Counted from the first letter of the stretch, positions 34,014 through 43,914 are shown. The stretch is DNA of 64,000 bases from Candidatus Acidulodesulfobacterium ferriphilum (GCA_004195035.1 SGBD01000005.1:1-64000); one strand, 5' to 3'. Program-made: numbers and translations. The notes: generated by a model not told the origin, from the sequence alone.

Positions 34014-34023
34014 TATTTTTAAT

Positions 34024-34506
34024 TTAATCAAAGACAAAGACGGTACCGGCATCATTTTCATGCCTTATCTCATCTACCTGTTCTTTTTTCATTTTTCCGG
34101 CATACAGCTTATTCGCTGCATTGATAACTAAGCCGTTTTTCCCGCCTGCATTTTTGTAAGCGTGAACAACGCCGGGAGGAACGATGAGAGCGGCAGGCCT
34201 ATTCTCTCCAAGAAATAATACCATTTTATTGAGATAAGTCGATGAGCTTTTTCTATTATCCCACAATATAATCTTAAAATCGGAAGGACCTAAAAAACAA
34301 AAATAATCCGTTTGATAAACATGTTCATGAGGACCTCTTTTAACATTGGGCATGGTTAAAGAAACATAGGCCATCTGAGGAAAGATTGAGCCGTCAATCT
34401 CGTCCTCCCTGTACAGTTCGGCAAGCCAGCCCCTGTCATCGATATGTTTTTTAATATCTTTGATAACGACATCTTTAATTTCGGATAATTTAAAAGAAGC
34501 ATTCAT
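34024..34506 (-). CDS. RmlC-like cupin, dTDP-4-dehydrorhamnose 3,5-epimerase family
   Basis: A 160-residue cupin. The sequence DIKKHIDDRGWLAELYREDE, the metal/substrate His region VKRGPHEHVYQTDYF and VPPGVVHAYKNAGG follow the RmlC/WxcM-like sugar epimerase or isomerase pattern. The true RmlC catalytic set is only partly recognisable, so the exact sugar reaction is open. No other nucleotide-sugar genes lie beside it. It is upstream of the VOC gene on the same strand with a short gap. Confidence 0.75.
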   Translation of the reverse strand: MNASFKLSEIKDVVIKDIKKHIDDRGWLAELYREDEIDGSIFPQMAYVSLTMPNVKRGPHEHVYQTDYFCFLGPSDFKIILWDNRKSSSTYLNKMVLFLGENRPAALIVPPGVVHAYKNAGGKNGLVINAANKLYAGKMKKEQVDEIRHENDAGTVFVFD

Positions 34507-34626
34507 TTTTACAGCCTTTATTTTTTGTGATTTTAGGATATTATTAAACTATGTAAAGCAAGTTAAATTATATGCTATTAAATTTTTAATTTCAACCATT
34601 TCTAAAATTTTAAAATTACAAAAGCA

Positions 34627-36933
34627 ATGCAAATTTTTATAAATTTTATAAATAACAAATTTATAAAAATGTCATTTTACGGCTGCCTGATAATTTTTGT
34701 TTTAATATTTTCAAGCGGTTATTCTTTTGCTAAAACATTAAAAATAATCAGTCCCGCTCAAGCTATTGCCATAAAAGCCGTCATCATTCCTTTAAGGAAA
34801 ATAATAAAAGGCACGGAAACCATCAAATATATTCAAAATATTCAAAGCGCCAGACCGATTAACAATGATTTTAGAACCGGCAGGGACAGCCGCATAAATA
34901 AAATTAAAAATTCAGGCAACCGATTTAAAAATCTTAAGGGATTATATGTAAAGCTATCCGCTAATTTATATTTAATGCTTTATCCAAATAATTTTTATAA
35001 AAAGCCGAAGCATTTAAGGGACTATAATATTCATCAACTTTATCCGTACACTTTCAATAAAGGATTTATAACCGTAGATAAATTATCGGAAAAGACCATA
35101 ATAAACAGATTATATAAGCTATATATAATTAAAATTAAATTTAGAACAAAAATTCCCGAGGCGTTTGGCAATTTCGGGTATTTTAGAAAAGAAATAGTAT
35201 TAAATGCCCCCTTTTATCCGTATATTTCGGCAAATAAAAACTCAAATCCGCAGGTTTTTACCCGCTTTAAAATAAATTTAGCAATAAAAAACGGATATGA
35301 AGCATTTTTTAACGGAAAAATTTATACGCATAGATTGATTATTGCCCGGACCACAAATTTCATTTCTATTATATTATCCAAAAAATTCAGAAAAAAGGAA
35401 TTACATTTAAATGCCTTATCGTTAAATTTTTTCTCTCCTTACCCTTGTAATTTTAATAATAAAAATAAAAAAATTTATAACGGGATAAGATTATTAAGCA
35501 AATTCTATAAAATAAAATTGAACCGAATAAACATTGTTTATATCTATTTAAGAAGAAGCATGTGGCTGAAACCCCCGCTGCACTCAAACACCCTTCTCGT
35601 CAACACGCGGTTTACAGGCGTATTTCCCAACTTTTACATATACCAAAAACTGAACCTTATAAGAGGAATAATTTATTTAAATTTAATAAATTCCAAAAAA
35701 ACAATCGAAAAGGCGAGCAAAAACAGTTATCCTTTTTATTCTCAAAGATTGCAAAGGCTTTCGTTTATTAATTTTAAAGCATTTTTAATTAAATATTCAA
35801 AAAAAAATCCAGACATAAAAACATTTTTAAGGCATTTTAATTTTATTCAGGGGGTCAATACCGTCATAAACCACCCGATATTCCCTCTTTCTTACCTTTA
35901 CTTTACAGGTTTTCCCCGCACGCATGCATTAAAAAACAGCGTTTATTATTATAATAACGATTTAAATCTTATTCCCTATAAAAAAATAAAGACCGAATTT
36001 TTAAACCTGAAGAAAAAAGATTATTATACCGTTTTTGTGAGCGGCGCAGGCGGAAATATCAGTCCGAACAGCGGGAGAACGGAAGGATATATAAACTTTA
36101 CCATGACAAAAAGATTCAGTTATAGAAATAATCTTTTATTAGGCGTGTTCAAAAATTATTACAACAGGGGTTTTAGTATAGGATTTTCCCATCAAATCGG
36201 CAGGTTTTTCCCTGTATCCCAGATGTATAAGCAGTCTATTTTCGGAACGGCAAGCCTCATGGAAATCAGCCCTGAGGCATCGGGCAATTCTTTTGTTTAT
36301 CAAAATGCGAAAAGGGTGGCCGAATTTAGTCTGGGCTACGCTTATAATTCTATAGATTACAATATAAATCCGGGGTACGGTTCTTCATTTAATATTTCAT
36401 ATAATATTGCCAATTCCAATATTTTTTCCCCGTTTTCATTCAGTCAATTTACATTGCGGTATATTAAAAATTTTTCAATAGATGCGTCCAATATAATCGC
36501 GTTCAGAGGAATCGGGGTTTTTGCGGTCGGCAGCGTTCCCTCCGCCCTCGACTATAACCTCGGCGGTATAAACGGAATTATGGGGATGCCGGCCAGCCTT
36601 CCGTTTATCAATAATGATACCCTTATTGCAGAAGTCGATTACAGAAAAAATATCTACAGGGGATTAAATATAAATCTACTAAATAATCTTTTAAATATAA
36701 CGGCTATAACCTCGGATGTTATTTTGGGTGCTGGCAAAATAGGGGATACCGTTCCGTCCGTTTTTAATAAAGGTCCGCTTTACAGCTTTGCAGGGCTTGG
36801 AATTCATTTTAAAACCTATTTTTTCGGAATATATCCCGAAATGATAAGTATTTATGCCGCCAAGGCATTTGGAAGCAGCGTAGGTTCGGAATACGGCGTA
36901 AGGTATTATCTTGGTTTAAATCAACCGTTCTAG
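34627..36933 (+). CDS. Outer-membrane beta-barrel protein of unknown function
   Basis: A 768-residue exported protein. An N-terminal hydrophobic signal (about 15-36, ending SSGYSFAKT) is followed by some 430 residues unusually rich in K, N, Y, I and F, with no domain I recognise. The last 290 residues are alternating strands typical of a beta-barrel, with an LGGINGIMGMPAS block and VDYRKN that recall the RGY/EYR region of Omp85-type barrels, and a C-terminal Phe (LNQPF). It is not BamA: no POTRA repeats are evident. ATG 34669 is an alternative start. It stands alone before cbpA. Confidence 0.65.
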   Translation: MQIFINFINNKFIKMSFYGCLIIFVLIFSSGYSFAKTLKIISPAQAIAIKAVIIPLRKIIKGTETIKYIQNIQSARPINNDFRTGRDSRINKIKNSGNRFKNLKGLYVKLSANLYLMLYPNNFYKKPKHLRDYNIHQLYPYTFNKGFITVDKLSEKTIINRLYKLYIIKIKFRTKIPEAFGNFGYFRKEIVLNAPFYPYISANKNSNPQVFTRFKINLAIKNGYEAFFNGKIYTHRLIIARTTNFISIILSKKFRKKELHLNALSLNFFSPYPCNFNNKNKKIYNGIRLLSKFYKIKLNRINIVYIYLRRSMWLKPPLHSNTLLVNTRFTGVFPNFYIYQKLNLIRGIIYLNLINSKKTIEKASKNSYPFYSQRLQRLSFINFKAFLIKYSKKNPDIKTFLRHFNFIQGVNTVINHPIFPLSYLYFTGFPRTHALKNSVYYYNNDLNLIPYKKIKTEFLNLKKKDYYTVFVSGAGGNISPNSGRTEGYINFTMTKRFSYRNNLLLGVFKNYYNRGFSIGFSHQIGRFFPVSQMYKQSIFGTASLMEISPEASGNSFVYQNAKRVAEFSLGYAYNSIDYNINPGYGSSFNISYNIANSNIFSPFSFSQFTLRYIKNFSIDASNIIAFRGIGVFAVGSVPSALDYNLGGINGIMGMPASLPFINNDTLIAEVDYRKNIYRGLNINLLNNLLNITAITSDVILGAGKIGDTVPSVFNKGPLYSFAGLGIHFKTYFFGIYPEMISIYAAKAFGSSVGSEYGVRYYLGLNQPF

Positions 36934-37002
36934 TTTCAACAGGAATGACAACAGTAATAACATATTGAAATTTTCTACAATTTTTGATATAAATATATAA
37001 GT

Positions 37003-37902
37003 ATGGAATACAAAGACTATTATAAAATACTCGGCATAGATAAAGCCGCTTCTTCGGATAATATAAAAAAGGCTTACAGAAAATTGGCAAGGAAATATCA
37101 TCCCGATGTAAATCCTAACGATAAAACTGCGGAATCGAAATTCAAGGAATTACAGGAAGCTTATGATGTCCTTAAGGATGAAAAAAAACGCAAAGAGTAT
37201 GATGAATTAGGTTCTAATTATTTTAACTTTAAAAATGCAGGGGCGGGTGGCGGTCCATCGCAAGGGGAATACTACTACGATTATACCGGCGGAGGTCCTT
37301 CCGGATTCAATTTTAATACCGGCGGGGCAGGTTTTAATTTCGAAGATATATTCTCCGACCTCTTTAGCAGGTCAGGAAAAAAACAGGGGCCGCTTAAAGG
37401 AAGCGACTTGAGCGCCGCGATAGAAATATCCGTTATCGAAAGCGTTAAGGGAACCGAAAGGATAATTAATATCAACGGTGAGAAAATAAAGGTAAAAATA
37501 CCTGCAGGGATTTCAAACGGCGGAAGAATAAAGGTTTCTGGAAAGGGTTCCCCCGGTTTAAACGGCGGTCCGAGCGGCGACCTTTATATCGAAATTGCCG
37601 TTTTAAACGACAACATCTTCGAAAGAAAAGGGAACGACATCTATATCAACAAAAAAATAAAATTAACCGAGGCTGTCCTCGGGGCAAAGGTGGAAGTTTC
37701 CACTATTGATGGGAAGATTATGCTGACAATCCCCGCAGGAACTCAAAACGGAGCAAAGTTCCGTGTTCCCAAAAAGGGCGCAGCGGACATTTCGACAAAA
37801 AAACCCGGCGATTTAATAGTTACAATACAGATAGAGGTTCCTTCTAATATTTCCGAAAAAATAAAAAAAATATTTACGGAACTTTCGAAAGAGGGAATTT
37901 AA
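37003..37902 (+). CDS. cbpA: DnaJ-family co-chaperone CbpA
   Basis: A 299-residue type II Hsp40. The N-terminal J domain (1-65) has the HPD motif in [12 protein letters not shown] Gly/Phe-rich linker (about 75-125) follows, then the two beta-sandwich substrate domains with no zinc-finger cysteines, which separates it from DnaJ. It would stimulate DnaK. The following gene encodes a CbpM-like modulator, the same pair as in E. coli. Confidence 0.93.
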   Translation: MEYKDYYKILGIDKAASSDNIKKAYRKLARKYHPDVNPNDKTAESKFKELQEAYDVLKDEKKRKEYDELGSNYFNFKNAGAGGGPSQGEYYYDYTGGGPSGFNFNTGGAGFNFEDIFSDLFSRSGKKQGPLKGSDLSAAIEISVIESVKGTERIININGEKIKVKIPAGISNGGRIKVSGKGSPGLNGGPSGDLYIEIAVLNDNIFERKGNDIYINKKIKLTEAVLGAKVEVSTIDGKIMLTIPAGTQNGAKFRVPKKGAADISTKKPGDLIVTIQIEVPSNISEKIKKIFTELSKEGI

Positions 37903-37935
37903 AAAAAAGTTTAATCGTATATTAGTTTATTAATT

Positions 37936-38292
37936 ATGGATTATTTTATTAGCCTGACAAGCTTTTGCGATGAAATTAACTTAAATAAAGAGTCTGCGAT
38001 GTTTTTCGTTTACGAAGGTTCAATCTCCGTTAAAAAACAGGAAGACGAATTTTTTATAGACAGCGAAACAGCCGAAACGCTCAGACTCATTTCCGGGATT
38101 CAAAACGACCTCGGGGTTAATGACGAGGGTATATCCGTAATACTCAATCTAAGAAGGAAAATAATAGATTATCAGACTAAAATTAAAACTATATTCGAAT
38201 CGATAGATAAGTCTAAGAGCATTGACGAGCTTATTTTTATACTTGAAAAAACAGGTATTTTTAAAAATACTGATAATGACGAAAATATTTAA
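37936..38292 (+). CDS. cbpM: CbpM-like chaperone modulator (MerR-like helix protein)
   Basis: A 118-residue helical protein with a MerR-type N-terminal helix-turn-helix-like segment (TSFCDEINLNKESAMFFVYEG) and a later helical part (AETLRLISGIQNDLGVNDEG). CbpM binds the J domain of CbpA and inhibits it. Assignment rests on size, this pattern and position 33 bases after cbpA. Confidence 0.8.
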   Translation: MDYFISLTSFCDEINLNKESAMFFVYEGSISVKKQEDEFFIDSETAETLRLISGIQNDLGVNDEGISVILNLRRKIIDYQTKIKTIFESIDKSKSIDELIFILEKTGIFKNTDNDENI

Positions 38293-38313
38293 TATTTATT
38301 TACGGTATATTTT

Positions 38314-39324
38314 ATGAAAGATATGTCTTTTTCACTCACTTTTCAAATAAAAAACTTGATCGATAACGGCATGGAACTGCCTGACGATATGCTTTTGTCC
38401 ATCTACGAGGCATCAGGTTCAACCCTTATGGAACTTTTTTCTTTAGCGCTTGAACTTAAAGAAAAATATGCTGGAAAAAAGGTTAATTTTTGTTCGATTA
38501 TTAGCGCAAAAACGGGGATATGTTCGGAAGACTGCGCATTTTGCGGCCAATCTTCATTGGTTCGGAAGAAGAACAAAAAAATAAAAATAAATAGCCTTGT
38601 CACCGAATCCGAGATTGTGGAAGCCGCAAAAATTGCCAAAAATAACGGCGCAAATGAATTTTCTATCGTAACAAGCGGAACCTCTATAAATAATAAAAAT
38701 GAACTTAATATCATTGCCAATGCCGTTAAACGGATTAAAGAAGAGGTCGGCATTACCCCCTGCGCATCTTTAGGGCTTATGAAATACGAACATCTATTAT
38801 TATTGAAGGACTATGGTCTCGAAGTATTTCATCATAATATCGAAACCAGCAGCAACTTTTTCCCAAAAATCTGTTCCACTCATTCTTTTAAGGACAATAT
38901 CGAGACTATTAAATCCGCAAAAAAAGCCGGGCTTAAGATATGCTCCGGCGTCATAATCGGAATGGGCGAGTCAAGGCTTGACAGGATAATGATGGCAAAA
39001 GAGATAAAAAATCTTGATATCGATAATATTCCAGTTAATTTTTTAAATCCGATTCAGGGTACCCCTCTCGAAAATGCGGAAGAGCTTACCCCGATGGAAT
39101 GCCTTAAAACTCTCGCAATGTTTAGATTTGTAAACCCCCTAAAAAACATCCTTGCGCAGGGGGGCAGGGAACATAATCTTCGCCAGTTGCAGCCTCTTGC
39201 CCTCATGGCGGGTGCAAATGGACTGCTTTTAGGAAATTATCTGCTTACCTCGGGAAGAAACCCCTCCCTTGACATAGAATTAATAAATGATCTGGGGCTT
39301 GAAAAGGCGGAGTATGCCAAATAG
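38314..39324 (+). CDS. bioB: Biotin synthase
   Basis: Radical SAM enzyme that inserts sulfur into dethiobiotin. The 336 residues include the SAM cluster motif GICSEDCAFCGQS (C-x3-C-x2-C, near 68) and conserved end sequences NLRQLQPLALMAGANGLLLG and NYLLTSGR. It is separated from bioFC by about 6 kb. Its end overlaps the ruvX start by 11 bases. Confidence 0.96.
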   Translation: MKDMSFSLTFQIKNLIDNGMELPDDMLLSIYEASGSTLMELFSLALELKEKYAGKKVNFCSIISAKTGICSEDCAFCGQSSLVRKKNKKIKINSLVTESEIVEAAKIAKNNGANEFSIVTSGTSINNKNELNIIANAVKRIKEEVGITPCASLGLMKYEHLLLLKDYGLEVFHHNIETSSNFFPKICSTHSFKDNIETIKSAKKAGLKICSGVIIGMGESRLDRIMMAKEIKNLDIDNIPVNFLNPIQGTPLENAEELTPMECLKTLAMFRFVNPLKNILAQGGREHNLRQLQPLALMAGANGLLLGNYLLTSGRNPSLDIELINDLGLEKAEYAK

Positions 39325-39772
39325 AAAAGCCCTTGGCATCGATTACGGCTTAAAACGGATTGGACTTTCGTTAAGCGATGACACTCAAACAATTGCATTT
39401 CCGTTCAAATATATTCCTAACACTTCATTAAAAGAAATAATCGCCGAATTGGAAGAGATTATTTTTAACGAAAATATCGGCTTAATCGTGATAGGGATGC
39501 CGTTTGGCCTTAAGGGAAAACAAACCGATTTGTCGTTAAAAATAAATGAATTTGTCGAGGAACTCTACCGCGCCCAAAACTCCGGCAAAACCGAAAACCC
39601 AATCCCTATTGTAATTTATGACGAAAGATTTTCAACGATTCAGGCTCAAAAAAGCCTGATCAGCCAAAATGTTAAAAGAAAGAAAAGGAAAGAAATTGTG
39701 GATTCCGTGGCTTCCACTTTTATATTGCAATCCTATCTCGATAAAAACAAAAAAAACAATAAAAATTTATAA
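39314..39772 (+). CDS. ruvX: RuvX/YqgF Holliday-junction-resolvase-like nuclease
   Basis: A 152-residue RNase H-fold protein involved in pre-16S rRNA 5' processing in E. coli. Motifs are ALGIDYGLKRIGLSLSDD, VIGMPFGLKGKQTD and YDERFSTIQA, with a C-terminal DSVASTFILQSYL. I chose ATG 39314, preceded by AAAGGCGGAG; an ATG at 39287 in frame would extend deep into bioB without need. mltG follows after about 170 bases. Confidence 0.93.
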   Translation: MPNRKALGIDYGLKRIGLSLSDDTQTIAFPFKYIPNTSLKEIIAELEEIIFNENIGLIVIGMPFGLKGKQTDLSLKINEFVEELYRAQNSGKTENPIPIVIYDERFSTIQAQKSLISQNVKRKKRKEIVDSVASTFILQSYLDKNKKNNKNL

Positions 39773-39941
39773 TTAATTGCAACTCTAAAAGTTTTTACTT
39801 ACTTAAATTTATATAATTTTATATAATTTACAAGATGTTAATAATATTAATAAATATAATTAATAAAATATATATGACAAATTTACGAAACATAAAAAAA
39901 CATAGATTAAAATAATTTAAAAAAATCAACAAATTCATTGA

Positions 39942-40976
39942 ATGTGCTATTTTAACTATCCTGCCCATAAACGATTTAAAAAGATTGCGTTAATATTAGA
40001 ATTTATTATTCCCTTAACCATTATTGCTTTTATCGCATCATATGCGTTCCTTCCGCAGTCATATCGCTATAGAAAGCCCGAACTTATTACGATTACCCGC
40101 GGAAATTCCTTAAAGGAGATAACATATAAACTTTACGATAAAAAACTGATAAATAACCCATACCTATTTTATTTTATGGGCTTTATCAGCGGCTATTCAA
40201 GATATATCGAGGCCGGAACTTATTATGTATCCGCAAGCGAGTCTCCCGCTTCCATTTACCACAAATTTGTGAATGGCGATGTGGCATCGGCTAAGGTAAC
40301 CATTCCGCCGGGTTTAAATATTTTTCAAATAGCCGAAATTCTGGCGAAAAAGAAAATTACAGGACAAAAACAGTTTTTAAAGGAGTGCTTTGATAAAAGA
40401 TTTCTTTTAAGCCTTAAAATAGACGAAAAATCGGCTGAAGGTTTTTTATATCCCGATACATATATTTTTAAAATTCATTCAAACCCGCAAAATATAATTA
40501 AAGAAATGTTAAACGAATTCAATTTAAAAACAAAAAATCTAAAACTTAATTACGATGATTTGATAATAGCTTCCATGATTATCAAAGAGGCGGACGGAAA
40601 TTATAAAAACGGCATGAGATTAATCTCATCGGTTATACACAACAGGCTTAAGATAAATATGCCGTTGGATATCGATTCAACCTCCATATACGGTAAAAAT
40701 TTATTAAGTTATAAAAAGTATAAAAAGGAGGATAAATTTAAAATCGACCTTAACATGAACCTGTCTTATTTAAAAATAAAGTCCCCGTATAATACATATC
40801 TAAATTACGGCCTTCCGCCCACGCCCATTGCAAACCCGAACATCAGGGCAATTAAAGCAGCCATAGACCCCGCTAAAACACGATATTTATATTACATGTC
40901 CACAAAATCAGGAAAAACAATATTTGCCGAGACATTGATAAACCAAAATGAAAATATTAATAAATATCTTAGATAA
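39942..40976 (+). CDS. mltG: Endolytic murein transglycosylase MltG
   Basis: Membrane-anchored enzyme that cuts nascent glycan strands (344 residues). One N-terminal membrane segment (about 15-37) is followed by a LysM-like region and the YceG domain. The catalytic Glu is in SMIIKEADGNYKNG (near 215), with SSVIHNRLKINMPLDIDST and YNTYLNYGLPPTPIANP. ruvX-mltG adjacency is common. The 169-base spacer before it is AT-rich without an evident gene. Confidence 0.94.
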   Translation: MCYFNYPAHKRFKKIALILEFIIPLTIIAFIASYAFLPQSYRYRKPELITITRGNSLKEITYKLYDKKLINNPYLFYFMGFISGYSRYIEAGTYYVSASESPASIYHKFVNGDVASAKVTIPPGLNIFQIAEILAKKKITGQKQFLKECFDKRFLLSLKIDEKSAEGFLYPDTYIFKIHSNPQNIIKEMLNEFNLKTKNLKLNYDDLIIASMIIKEADGNYKNGMRLISSVIHNRLKINMPLDIDSTSIYGKNLLSYKKYKKEDKFKIDLNMNLSYLKIKSPYNTYLNYGLPPTPIANPNIRAIKAAIDPAKTRYLYYMSTKSGKTIFAETLINQNENINKYLR

Positions 40977-41085
40977 GTAAAAACATAAAAATAAATTAAT
41001 TTATTTTAAAAAATATATTATAATATCAATATGAGAAAGCTTGAAGGAGACCGTTTAAAATTTTTATTTATGGAGGAAAAACAAA

Positions 41086-41907
41086 ATGAAATCGTTAAAA
41101 GTCGGATATTTGACTAAATTATCCGCAAAAGACATGCTTTTGCATATAAAAACTTCGTTTTTATTTCAAAAATCGAACAGGGCATTAGCAACTCTTGCAG
41201 TGCTTCTTCTTCTGCCTGTTCTTGCCTTTTCGGGATGCGCCACAACCGCGGGACCGACAACCAGTGCAAGCGGGCTGTCTTCCGGCAATGTCGCGTTAAG
41301 CACCAAAATGAGCTCAAGCATATTTCTGCAGCCTGTTGCGCCGCAAAAAAAAGTTGTATATGTAAGTGTAAGAAACACTTCTACTGCTACGGGACTTAAT
41401 TTTAGAAACGAACTTATTTCAGCCTTGATCGGCGAAGGTTACCGCATAACGAATAATCCTCAGGAAGCCAATTTTATGCTTATGTCTAATGTTCTTTATA
41501 TCGGTAAAGAATCACAAAATTATACGGTGGCCGGCGCTTTAGCGGGGGGTTTCGGCGGCGCTTTTATAGGCTCAAGATATAACTCAGGCACTTCGATGGT
41601 AGCAGGAGGAGCGTTAGGAGCCTTGGCGGGCGGTATTATAGGCTCGATGTTTCAAAACAAAAACTATATGATGATTGTAGATATTCAGCTTGAACAGAGA
41701 CAGGCTGGAACCTACACCACGAACTCCACCGCCGCGGGTCAGGGAACGGCAAGTACCATCACGACTTATAATGCAGGCGTTAAAAACTGGGCCATATACA
41801 GGGATAGAATCGTATCGCAGGCATCGGCAATGAATCTGGAATTTGCATCTGCCGAACCTTTATTAAAACAGCAGATGGCTCATTCGATAGCTAATTTATT
41901 GCCGTAA
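41086..41907 (+). CDS. TraT-like outer-membrane lipoprotein
   Basis: A 273-residue lipoprotein. A long basic N-terminus (about 1-30) precedes a hydrophobic segment and the lipobox FSGC (Cys near 51). The mature part matches the TraT complement-resistance/surface-exclusion family: LSTKMSSSIFLQPV, VYVSVRNTSTA, EANFMLMSNVLYIGK, and a Gly/Ala-rich hydrophobic patch (GALAGGFGGAFIGS and GGALGALAGGIIGSMF). GGAGG (41072-41076) is the ribosome binding site. No conjugation genes are nearby, so plasmid surface exclusion is unlikely here. Confidence 0.85.
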   Translation: MKSLKVGYLTKLSAKDMLLHIKTSFLFQKSNRALATLAVLLLLPVLAFSGCATTAGPTTSASGLSSGNVALSTKMSSSIFLQPVAPQKKVVYVSVRNTSTATGLNFRNELISALIGEGYRITNNPQEANFMLMSNVLYIGKESQNYTVAGALAGGFGGAFIGSRYNSGTSMVAGGALGALAGGIIGSMFQNKNYMMIVDIQLEQRQAGTYTTNSTAAGQGTASTITTYNAGVKNWAIYRDRIVSQASAMNLEFASAEPLLKQQMAHSIANLLP

Positions 41908-41950
41908 ATAATTATAAATAATTAATTGGCTATTTAAAATCTTAAAATAA

Positions 41951-41976
41951 AAAAGGCGCCGTAGGGCGCCTTTTTT
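41951..41976 (+). terminator. Rho-independent terminator after the traT-like gene
   Basis: AAAAGGCGCC (41951-41960) and GGCGCCTTTT (41965-41974) form a perfect 10-bp stem with loop GTAG, followed by further T. It separates traT from the mod operon. Confidence 0.93.
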
Positions 41977-42014
41977 GCAGTTGCTATTGAAATATCTTAT
42001 ATAGATAATTTCCC

Positions 42015-42055
42015 TTGACAAAAGATTATTATCGTTATATCATTACAGATATAAC
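42015..42055 (+). promoter_or_regulatory. modA promoter with ModE-like operator
   Basis: A perfect -35 TTGACA (42015-42020), a 17-base spacer and -10 TATCAT (42038-42043) lie about 80 bases before modA. An exact inverted repeat, GTTATAT-N8-ATATAAC (42034-42055), covers the -10 box. Both the sequence CGTTATAT and the spacing resemble the E. coli ModE operator, so repression by molybdate-bound ModE is likely. No modE gene is in the window. Confidence 0.75.
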
Positions 42056-42120
42056 ACATATAAAACAAGCCTGTAACAAGTAAGATAAGTAAATAAATAA
42101 CTAATTAATGGAGGTCAAGC

Positions 42121-42960
42121 ATGAAAAATCACATTAAATCCATTTTAAGATTTGAATATTTATCATTATTTTTAGCACTATTGTCTATAAGTTTTGTAAG
42201 TTTTACGACATTTAATATCACCGCCGCAAATGCCATTACCCTGAGGATAATGGCAGCCGATGCCCTTCCAAAGCCGATTACGGAAATCGGCAATATCTTT
42301 AAAAAAGAACACCCGGGCGCCAAAATAGATTACGATTTTCTGGGCGCAGGCGTCCTTAAGGGCGATATCGAAGAAGGAGCGCCGTGCGATGTCTTTTTAT
42401 CGGCAAACGGAAAATTTCAAAGGCAGCTTAAAAGAAAAGGGTTTTTAAATTCTTACAGGGTTTTTGCATACGATTACTTAGCAGCCGCCACGCCTTATAA
42501 CAATCCTGCCCATGTTACAAAGTCTAATTTAATACAAAAACTAATGGATGCCAATGTTACGCTTGCAACATCCAGTCCGCATTCCGACCCCGCCGGCGAT
42601 TATACATGGAAGATGTTTAAAATAATAGACAAAAATATCCCCGGCGCTTTTGAAAAGATTACAAACCACGTCAATCACCTGCTTGACGCCGCATTAGTTA
42701 TGCCGATCCTTGAAAACGGAGACACAGACTTGGGTATTCTCTATACATCGCAGCTTCTTGAGCTTAAAAGAAGCGGAGCTAAGATTAATATTATCAAGAT
42801 ACCCAAAAAATATAATACTCACGCAAAATTTACGGCGGCAGTTTTAAATCAATCAAAACATAAGGCTCTTGATGAAGACTTCGTAAAACTTCTTTTTTCA
42901 AAAAAAGGAAAAAAGATATTAAAGCACTGGGGATTTTCTCCCGTAAATTCCGCAAAGTAA
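42121..42960 (+). CDS. modA: Molybdate ABC transporter, periplasmic binding protein
   Basis: Binds molybdate or tungstate in the periplasm (279 residues). A signal peptide with a long basic start ends near residue 36 (ITAANA). The mature part has the ModA features AADALPKPITEIGNIFKKEH, GAPCDVFLSAN and ATSSPHSDPAGDYT, the last lining the oxyanion site. GGAGG lies just before the start. First gene of modABC. It could belong to the WtpA/TupA branch; the sequence alone does not settle the preference. Confidence 0.92.
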   Translation: MKNHIKSILRFEYLSLFLALLSISFVSFTTFNITAANAITLRIMAADALPKPITEIGNIFKKEHPGAKIDYDFLGAGVLKGDIEEGAPCDVFLSANGKFQRQLKRKGFLNSYRVFAYDYLAAATPYNNPAHVTKSNLIQKLMDANVTLATSSPHSDPAGDYTWKMFKIIDKNIPGAFEKITNHVNHLLDAALVMPILENGDTDLGILYTSQLLELKRSGAKINIIKIPKKYNTHAKFTAAVLNQSKHKALDEDFVKLLFSKKGKKILKHWGFSPVNSAK

Positions 42961-43110
42961 AATATTTTTGTTTTAATTTATGTAAAAAGTGTGGATTTTT
43001 TGATTTTGAGATTTTAACAATCTTTATAATATTATAAAATTATATCAATATGAATAAACAGAAATCAAAAAACTTCTGAAAAATAAAAATTTCACATATT
43101 AAGATAACAT

Positions 43111-43914
43111 ATGGCTTTTAATAAAAATAAAATATTCGACATACTTGTTTACATTATCTCGTTTTCATTTTTTATTGCGCTGGCACTGCTCCTTTCAGGC
43201 ATATTTTTTCAAACATCGCTTAATCTTTTTATAAAAGAATTAAAAGATATCCGGCTTTGGAACTCCATCTTTTTAAGTTTTAAAATATCTTTCATCGTTA
43301 TTTTAATAAACTTGATAGTCGGCATCCCTCTTGCCTATATATTGTCGTTTAAGAGAAGCAAAATATCGTTTATACTTGATTTAATCTCCGCTCTTCCGCT
43401 CACGACATCGCCGCTTGTAATAGGTTTTGCCGTTCTAATTACCATGGGTTCGTTAAATCCGATAGGCAAGTTTTTTATGAGCAGGGGAATAAAATTCGTA
43501 TTTACCCCTCAGGGAATTATATTGGTTCAATTAATTATATCCTTTCCGTTTTTCGTAAATATAACAAAAACCTCTTTTGATTCTATAAACAGAAAAATGC
43601 TGGATTCGGCTAAAACCGTAGGGGCATCATCTTTTGACGCTTTATTTAAAATTATTCTGCCGCTTTCATATAACGGCATTCTGGCGGGACTTGCGATGAG
43701 CTGGTCAAGATCGATGGGCGAGTATGCCGCAACACAGATGGTTTCAGGCGTTATTCCAAATGTAACTGAAACCGCCCCTATAGAAGTTTTTGTCAAAACC
43801 GGCTACGGCAATTACCCTGCCGCCATTGCCATCGCCAGCATTTTAATGTTAATATCCATGTTTTCTCTTGGAATTTTTAAATACTTTAATTACAAAACAA
43901 GGACAAACAATTAA
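43111..43914 (+). CDS. modB: Molybdate ABC transporter permease
   Basis: A 267-residue inner-membrane permease with about six membrane segments. The EAA loop that contacts the ATPase reads MLDSAKTVGASSFDALFKIILP, followed by GEYAATQMVSG as in other ModB/CysT-type permeases. It lies 150 bases after modA and 16 bases before modC. Confidence 0.93.
   Translation: MAFNKNKIFDILVYIISFSFFIALALLLSGIFFQTSLNLFIKELKDIRLWNSIFLSFKISFIVILINLIVGIPLAYILSFKRSKISFILDLISALPLTTSPLVIGFAVLITMGSLNPIGKFFMSRGIKFVFTPQGIILVQLIISFPFFVNITKTSFDSINRKMLDSAKTVGASSFDALFKIILPLSYNGILAGLAMSWSRSMGEYAATQMVSGVIPNVTETAPIEVFVKTGYGNYPAAIAIASILMLISMFSLGIFKYFNYKTRTNN

Noticed and set aside
41031-41120. A 29-codon frame (MRKLEGDRLK...) overlapping the start of the traT-like gene
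   Set aside because: No good ribosome binding site, and it overlaps a well-supported gene start in another frame. A leader-peptide role cannot be supported from the sequence.
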